Of a DNA stretch of 64,000 nucleotides, positions 59,447 through 64,000 are shown one piece after another. The notes beneath the pieces were generated by a model. The model was not told where the DNA came from. It saw only the letters and a list, made by a program, of their open reading frames with translations, and did no database searches. The DNA comes from JAVVEG01 sp032251455 (GTDB taxonomy: Bacteria; Pseudomonadota; Gammaproteobacteria; Pseudomonadales; Pseudohongiellaceae), in NCBI GenBank assembly GCA_032251455.1, contig JAVVEG010000016.1, positions 11,605 through 75,604 on the forward strand. Reading direction: 5' to 3'. A program made the position numbers and the translations under genes. Positions within the stretch are counted from its first letter, which is position 1; every line of letters begins with the position of its first letter.

Positions 59447-60809
59447 GACAACGACAGCCAAAACCACAAGCACAACAACCCAGATCAGCCGCAGCGGGAT
59501 ACTCAAGCTGGCCTGGCCAATTATTCTGGCCAATGCCAGTGTGCCCCTGCTGGGCCTGGTCGATACCGCTGTGATTGGAAATTTTGGCAGCCTGGCTGGG
59601 CTGGGCGCAATCGCCTTTGGAGCCGTCATATTCAGTTTTGTGTACTGGGGCTTTGGTTTCCTGCGTATGGGCACGACCGGTTTTGTTGCTCAGGCGGCGG
59701 GCGCTGGTGATGAGCAGGAAGTGCGTGCGGCGCTGTGGCGAGCCTTGCTGCTGGCTCTTGTCCTTGGAGTACTGCTGTTAGTGCTGCAGAGCTTCATCCT
59801 TGCGGTCTCTTTGTTTTTGCTCAATGGCAGTGACCAGGTGGAAGCCTTGACCACCGACTATTTCCGCATCAGGATCTGGGGAGCACCCGCTGCACTGGGT
59901 TTGTTTGCCTTGATGGGTACGCTGGTGGGGCTGGGCCGCAGCAAATCCCTGCTGCTGGTTCAACTCGTTCTGAATGGTCTGAACATGTTGCTGGATATCT
60001 GGTTTGTGGCTTTCATGGACTGGGGGGTTGCCGGCATAGCCCTGGGCACGGTGCTGGCGGAGTGGATAAGTGTTGTGCTGGCAATGGGGCTGGTGCTGCG
60101 TTTGCTGTTACAGACAAGGGATGCCGGGGGGCTGGCGATAACGCTTTTCCCCAGGGCCCGGGTTTTGCACCCGGGGCGGTTCAGGCAGATGTTGACGGCC
60201 AATGCCGATATTATGATCCGAACCTTGCTGCTGGTTTTCAGTTTTGCCTGGTTTATCGCGTTGAGTGCTGATTTTGGGGATGAGGTACTCGCTGCCACCC
60301 ACATCCTGTTGCAACTGATTTCCTTTTCGGCATTTTTCCTGGATGGGTTTGCCTATGTAGCCGAGGCCTTGGTCGGCAGGGCCTGCGGTAGCAAGAATCT
60401 GGCTGCGTTTGATCAGGCCGTTTGGCGCTCGACCGAATTGGCCGCGGTGAGTGCAGCCGGCCTGGCCGTGCTGATAGTGTTGGGTGGAAGCTGGGCGGTG
60501 GCACAGCTGACCGCCTTTGCTGCCGTGCGTACTGCTGCTCAGGCCATGTTGCCATTGGCAGCCTTGTATGTGCTGCTGTCGTTTGCGGCCTTTCAACTGG
60601 ACGGCATCTTCATCGGTGCCACCCGAACCCGGCAAATGCGCAATGCCGCTGTGGTTTCCAGCCTGCTGTTTTTGCTCCTCTCGCTGCCCCTGACTGCCTG
60701 GTGGGCGAGTAGCGGACTCTGGCTGGCCTTCATCGCTTATCTCTGCCTGCGGGCTGTAGCACTGGCCTGGCATTATCCGGTCTTGCGCACATCGGTCGGA
60801 GCATCCTGA
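59442..60809 (+). CDS. dinF: DinF-type MATE transporter
   Basis: A 455-residue, 12-helix MATE protein of the DinF branch. It has ILKLAWPIILANASVPLLGL and VDTAVIGNFGSLAGLGAIAF at the start, and FLRMGTTGFVAQAAGAGDEQ, typical for DinF, in the third helix region. DinF homologues are linked to protection from oxidative stress and bile salts. The N-terminus is unusual: MTTTTAKTTSTTTQ, a Thr-rich tail produced by an ACA-rich tract, with no Shine-Dalgarno upstream. It lies 73 bases from the divergent rsuA. Confidence 0.88.
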   Translation: MTTTTAKTTSTTTQISRSGILKLAWPIILANASVPLLGLVDTAVIGNFGSLAGLGAIAFGAVIFSFVYWGFGFLRMGTTGFVAQAAGAGDEQEVRAALWRALLLALVLGVLLLVLQSFILAVSLFLLNGSDQVEALTTDYFRIRIWGAPAALGLFALMGTLVGLGRSKSLLLVQLVLNGLNMLLDIWFVAFMDWGVAGIALGTVLAEWISVVLAMGLVLRLLLQTRDAGGLAITLFPRARVLHPGRFRQMLTANADIMIRTLLLVFSFAWFIALSADFGDEVLAATHILLQLISFSAFFLDGFAYVAEALVGRACGSKNLAAFDQAVWRSTELAAVSAAGLAVLIVLGGSWAVAQLTAFAAVRTAAQAMLPLAALYVLLSFAAFQLDGIFIGATRTRQMRNAAVVSSLLFLLLSLPLTAWWASSGLWLAFIAYLCLRAVALAWHYPVLRTSVGAS

Positions 60810-60980
60810 AAAGGTAATTGATCAATATCCATTGTTCGATTCAATTTATCTATCAATAAATAAAAAATAATAAATTTCAATAAATATAAACTTTTCTCTA
60901 TCATTCTCCCTGTGTTCAAAACCCAGCCGCCAAGGCTGCAACAATGCTGCACTAATACTGCAACCCAGGGAGTTTCTGTT
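60810..60980 (+). promoter_or_regulatory. AT-rich promoter region of ahpC
   Basis: The 171 bases before ahpC are strikingly AT-rich, in particular 60838-60905, unlike the surrounding DNA. A strong promoter or regulator site is plausible, but no convincing OxyR-type ATAG-CTAT pattern could be found. GGAG (60969-60972) is the likely ribosome site. Confidence 0.4.
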
Positions 60981-61544
60981 ATGTCTTTGATCAATACCGA
61001 AGTAAAACCTTTTCAGACCACCGCTTTCCATAAAGGTCAATTCGTGCCCGTGTCCGAGGCTGACTTGAGAGGGAAATGGTCTGTTGTCTTCTTTTACCCC
61101 GCCGACTTCACTTTTGTTTGCCCCACCGAACTGGGTGATCTGGCCGACAATTATGAAGAATTCAAAAGTCGGGGTGTGGAGATATACAGCGTATCAACCG
61201 ACACCCATTTTACCCACAAGGCCTGGCATGACAGCTCAGAGACCATCAACAGGATCGACTACCCGATGCTGGGAGATCCAACCGGCGTCATCAGCCGCAA
61301 TTTCGAGGTCATGATCGAAGCGGAAGGTCTGGCCGAGCGGGCTACCTTTGTCATCGATCCTGAAGGTCGCATCCAGATTGTGGAAATAACTGCCGGTGGT
61401 ATTGGCCGCGATGCCAGTGAGTTGCTGCGCAAGATCAAGGCAGCTCAGTATGTCGCCTCCAACCCGGGTGAAGTCTGTCCGGCCAAATGGAAGGAAGGGG
61501 AAGCAACATTGGCCCCTTCACTGGATCTGGTGGGCAAGATATAA
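60981..61544 (+). CDS. ahpC: Alkyl hydroperoxide reductase peroxiredoxin subunit
   Basis: A 187-residue typical 2-Cys peroxiredoxin, the same length as E. coli AhpC and nearly superimposable on it: MSLINTEVKPF at the start, the peroxidatic C47 in ADFTFVCPTELGDLAD, STDTHFTHKAWHDSSETI, and the resolving C166 in GEVCPAKWKEGEATLAP. It reduces hydrogen peroxide and organic peroxides in the cytoplasm, normally with electrons from AhpF. No ahpF is adjacent, so the reductant partner must be elsewhere. Upstream in-frame codons back to 60912 are not homologous. Confidence 0.97.
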   Translation: MSLINTEVKPFQTTAFHKGQFVPVSEADLRGKWSVVFFYPADFTFVCPTELGDLADNYEEFKSRGVEIYSVSTDTHFTHKAWHDSSETINRIDYPMLGDPTGVISRNFEVMIEAEGLAERATFVIDPEGRIQIVEITAGGIGRDASELLRKIKAAQYVASNPGEVCPAKWKEGEATLAPSLDLVGKI

Positions 61545-61583
61545 GGATCGCAAGCTGAGCGGGATAGTGCTCTGTAGATGATT

Positions 61584-62729
61584 TCAGCGCTTGTCATCAT
61601 CCAGCGGGGTCAGTGACAGCCCGGCAAACGGGCTGTCATCCTCTTCAGCATCCTCAGGTATGTTCGACAGACCTTCGGACAACTGAATTTTCAGTCGCAA
61701 ATTGTTTCGGGAGTCGGCATTTTTCAAGGCTTCTTCAAGAGAAATTTTGCTTGCCTTGTAGAGTTCGAACAGGGCGGAATCAAAAGTTTTCATCCCCTGG
61801 TTTTCCGATTTCTCCATGACTTCCTTGATGTCATCCACCTTGCCCTGCTTGATCAGATCGCAGACCCGGGGGGTACCAAGCAGGATTTCAACAGCGACTG
61901 TGCGCTTGCCATCCACGGTCGGAATAAGCCGCTGTGAGACAAAACCCTGCAGATTCAGCGACAGATCCATGAACAGTTGCTTGTGGCGCTCTTCCGGGAA
62001 AAAATTGATGATGCGATCCAGCGCCTGATTGGCGTTGTTGGCATGCAGGGTGGACAGGCACAGGTGGCCGGTCTCGGCAAAGGTCAGCGCATGTTCCATG
62101 GTCTCCTGGTTGCGGATCTCGCCGATGAGAATTACATCCGGGCTTTGTCTCAGGGTGTTCTGCAGTGCCTCGGCATAACTGGAGGTATCGATACCCACTT
62201 CGCGCTGGTTGACGATGGATTTTTTATGGGTATGAACGAATTCAATCGGATCTTCTATGGTGATGATGTGGCCGTCATAGTTGGTATTGCGATAATCAAT
62301 CAATGCGGCCAGTGAAGTCGATTTACCTGAGCCGGTTCCGCCGACAAAAAGTATCAATCCTCTTCTAAGCACTGCCAGTTGTTTGAGTATGGGAGGCAAA
62401 CCCAGTGCTTCAGAGCTGGGTATTTCAGTCTTGATGTTTCTGATGACAAGGGCCAAGTGCCCCTTTTGTTTGAAGATATTGACACGGAAACGCCCTATAT
62501 CCGGATCAGCGATGGCAAGATTCATTTCCGGATTTTTTTCAAACTCGCTGGCCTGCTCGGCTGTCATGATCTGATAGGCAATTTTCTTTACGGTGTCAGC
62601 AGGCAGAACCTGGTTGCCCAGTGGGGAGATTCTGCCGAAAACCTTCAGGCTTGGGGCGGCGCCAGAGGTCAGGAACAGATCTGAAGCCTCACGTTCTATC
62701 ATTGTTTGCAGTAGATCCTTGAAGCCCAT
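61584..62729 (-). CDS. pilU: Type IV pilus retraction ATPase PilU
   Basis: A 381-residue hexameric ATPase of the PilT/PilU group. Walker A is GGTGSGKST (130-138), with the Asp-box ITIEDPIEF, the His-box region TGHLCLSTLHANNANQAL and Walker B VILIGEIRN. Features pointing to PilU rather than PilT are AVEILLGTPRVCDLIKQGKV, the missing AGQDLRTP-like C-terminal PilT sequence, and the acidic tail (EDAEEDDSPFAG). PilU assists PilT in pilus retraction. In many gammaproteobacteria pilT lies next to pilU; here the upstream neighbour is pyrB, so pilT must be elsewhere. Confidence 0.9.
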   Translation of the reverse strand: MGFKDLLQTMIEREASDLFLTSGAAPSLKVFGRISPLGNQVLPADTVKKIAYQIMTAEQASEFEKNPEMNLAIADPDIGRFRVNIFKQKGHLALVIRNIKTEIPSSEALGLPPILKQLAVLRRGLILFVGGTGSGKSTSLAALIDYRNTNYDGHIITIEDPIEFVHTHKKSIVNQREVGIDTSSYAEALQNTLRQSPDVILIGEIRNQETMEHALTFAETGHLCLSTLHANNANQALDRIINFFPEERHKQLFMDLSLNLQGFVSQRLIPTVDGKRTVAVEILLGTPRVCDLIKQGKVDDIKEVMEKSENQGMKTFDSALFELYKASKISLEEALKNADSRNNLRLKIQLSEGLSNIPEDAEEDDSPFAGLSLTPLDDDKR

Positions 62730-62742
62730 ATGCGGGTCCTTT

Positions 62743-62760
62743 TTACCTTATTTACCTTAT
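62743..62760. repeat. 9-bp tandem duplication upstream of pilU
   Basis: TTACCTTAT occurs twice without spacing. On the coding strand each copy reads ATAAGGTAA and contributes an AAGG that could act as an extra ribosome site, although the nearer AAAGGA is better placed. Confidence 0.7.
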
Positions 62761-62783
62761 CGTCTTAACTTGTCGTCAAATTG

Positions 62784-63797
62784 TCAGAATCGGCGCTCCG
62801 TGTACCAGGTGACCGGGCGTGAACTCTTGTCGACCTGATCGCATACATCCAGGGTCAGGGCAAACAGGGCCATGCGGATCAGCACACCGTTATCGGTTTG
62901 CCGAAAGATGGCCAGGTTGGGATGCTGGTTCATGTCATTATCCAGCTCATTGGCCTCGACACGGGAGTCACGGGGCAAGGGATGCATGATGACGGTATTG
63001 GGTTGGCAGTAGCGGGTGTAGATGGCCTGATTCATCCGGAACCTGCCGCGATAGATATCGGCTTCCATTTTGTTGCTGAAACGCTCTTCCTGGATACGGG
63101 TCAGATAAACGGTGTCATTGTCGGCAAGCCCTTTCTCCATATCCTCGGTTTCGGTCACCTGAAGCCCCCGTTGCCGCAAATCTTCAACGATTTCTTCCGG
63201 CATTTTCAGTTCCGGTGGAGAAATCAGTGTCAGCGTGATGTTGGTAAAAAGCCGCAATAAACGGGACAGGGAGTGGACGGTACGGCCGTGCTTCAGATCG
63301 CCAACCATGGCAATGTGCATGCCGTCGATGCTTTGCTGGCGTGATGCCAGTTCCTTGCGAATGGTGTACAGATCCAGCAGGGCCTGGCTGGGATGCTCAT
63401 TGGAGCCATCCCCGGCATTGAGTACCGGGACCCGGCTGGCGCGGGCGAACTCGGCAACCGAATCAGGTTGGGGGTGGCGCATGACAATAATGTCACTGTA
63501 GCCGCTGAGTACCCGCGCGGTATCGTAAAGTGACTCACCCTTGGTGATCGATGAGGTTTTGACGTCGGTGGTTTCGCGCACTTCACCACCCAGCAGATTG
63601 AAGGCACAACCAAAGCTGACCCGGGTACGGGTGCTGGGTTCGAAGAACATATTGCCGAGGATGGCCCCATCGAGCACCTTGGTCATTCTTTCGCGATGGG
63701 CGTAAGGCACCATACGGTCTGCCATACGGAAAATAAGCTCAACGTCTTCACGTTCAAACTGGGTAACGCTCAGAATATGGGCTCCGGGGAAATGCAT
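62784..63797 (-). CDS. pyrB: Aspartate carbamoyltransferase, catalytic chain
   Basis: A 337-residue PyrB that condenses carbamoyl phosphate and aspartate in pyrimidine synthesis. The carbamoyl-phosphate site is NMFFEPSTRTRVSFG, followed by VKTSSITKGESLYDTARVLS, NAGDGSNEHPSQALLDLYTI, VGDLKHGRTVHSL and the MHPLPRDSRVEANELD aspartate-binding region. The chain is about 25 residues longer than E. coli PyrB. No pyrI regulatory subunit and no pyrC-like partner is adjacent, so it probably works as a stand-alone trimer. The next gene, pilU, is 54 bases away on the same strand. Confidence 0.95.
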   Translation of the reverse strand: MHFPGAHILSVTQFEREDVELIFRMADRMVPYAHRERMTKVLDGAILGNMFFEPSTRTRVSFGCAFNLLGGEVRETTDVKTSSITKGESLYDTARVLSGYSDIIVMRHPQPDSVAEFARASRVPVLNAGDGSNEHPSQALLDLYTIRKELASRQQSIDGMHIAMVGDLKHGRTVHSLSRLLRLFTNITLTLISPPELKMPEEIVEDLRQRGLQVTETEDMEKGLADNDTVYLTRIQEERFSNKMEADIYRGRFRMNQAIYTRYCQPNTVIMHPLPRDSRVEANELDNDMNQHPNLAIFRQTDNGVLIRMALFALTLDVCDQVDKSSRPVTWYTERRF

Positions 63798-63947
63798 AGT
63801 GGTGCGTGTCCTTATCTTTGTGGTGATCCCGGGCGTTGTGGTCCTGGACTTTGCAATCCTGGACCATGCACTCAGACCGGAATACTACTACTAAGCCTGG
63901 TGTGAAGGAATCCGGGCTGGTAAATTTTCTCGATCTGATTAACATTA

Positions 63948-64000
63948 GGGAACCTCTGAATAAGTCTATGGTCACTCTGCGGGAGTCTGGCGCGCGCTGC
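63948..64000. mobile_element. Possible terminal inverted repeat of an insertion sequence at the window edge
   Basis: GGGAACCTCTGAATAAG (63948-63964) resembles the tips of IS5-group elements, whose ends often read G-G-x-A-x-x-x-x-x-GAATAAG, and it continues to the window end with a shift to GC-rich sequence. No transposase and no second end are visible. The remainder of the upstream region of pyrB (63798-63947) shows short CTGGAC/TGCAATC-like duplications but no gene. Confidence 0.3.

Overview
This window looks like a chromosomal segment of a Gram-negative gammaproteobacterium. The evidence is a near-complete E. coli-type AhpC, an EmrRAB-like efflux operon, PilU, RsuA, a SelD-SelU pair, Tat and lipoprotein signals, and a stand-alone PyrB. 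By eye the base composition is in the mid-50s % GC. The many exported hydrolases, quinoprotein dehydrogenases and small-molecule transporters fit a free-living aquatic heterotroph; a marine oligotroph such as a Pseudohongiella-like lineage is a guess, not a demonstration. A run of exactly 100 N inside purK shows this is a scaffolded draft assembly.

Layout. 0-0.9 kb: the 3' end of a type I restriction subunit (HsdR) overlapping a short RhuM remnant, probably the edge of a defence island. 0.9-3.1 kb: a chalcone-isomerase-like protein and purEK. 3.1-6.2 kb (minus strand): a MarR/HlyD/DHA2-MFS efflux operon with a palindromic operator on its promoter. 6.4-6.9 kb: a MaoC-fold protein. 6.8-12.8 kb (minus): a GH26-like protein, a two-domain glycosyltransferase and a PIG-L deacetylase/GT2/coiled-coil fusion. 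12.9-24.9 kb: a DUF6351-like esterase, a DASS symporter, a penicillin-acylase-type lipoprotein, an APC permease, a Tat-exported HisC-like aminotransferase coupled to a MASE1-GGDEF cyclase, and an M28 peptidase. 25-28 kb: selD-selU and a DUF1295 membrane protein. 28.3-34.5 kb (plus): acyl-CoA ligase, M19 dipeptidase, DUF4399, a FabH-like synthase and a serine hydrolase. 34.5-40.7 kb (minus): CaCA antiporter, Npt-type transporter, Tat-exported aldo/keto reductase, CorA, IlvD. 40.9-51.7 kb (plus): two haem-containing quinoproteins, an Ada-AlkA fusion with Ogt, an exported FAH-fold protein, an unrecognised secreted protein, MATE and XdhC. 51.7-59.4 kb (minus): pyrophosphatase, amidase, a GntR-ABC-small membrane protein-DUF4252 operon, Tag, an RsmC/RlmG-like methyltransferase and RsuA. 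59.4-64 kb: DinF-type MATE, AhpC, PilU, PyrB and possibly the tip of an insertion sequence.

Cooperating genes. purE-purK, selD-selU, the efflux operon, the GntR-ABC operon and the ada/alkA-ogt pair are clear functional units. Three enzymes from normally cytoplasmic families carry export signals. At least six short tandem duplications of 9-16 bp sit at gene boundaries. No tRNA, rRNA, CRISPR array, prophage or complete insertion sequence was seen, and no intergenic stretch exceeds 300 bases. No wholly new system stands out. The best candidates for a second look are the Tat-aminotransferase/diguanylate-cyclase pair, the glycan cluster with its deacetylase-transferase-coiled-coil fusion, the extra small genes in the GntR-ABC operon, and the mirrored quinohaemoprotein pair.
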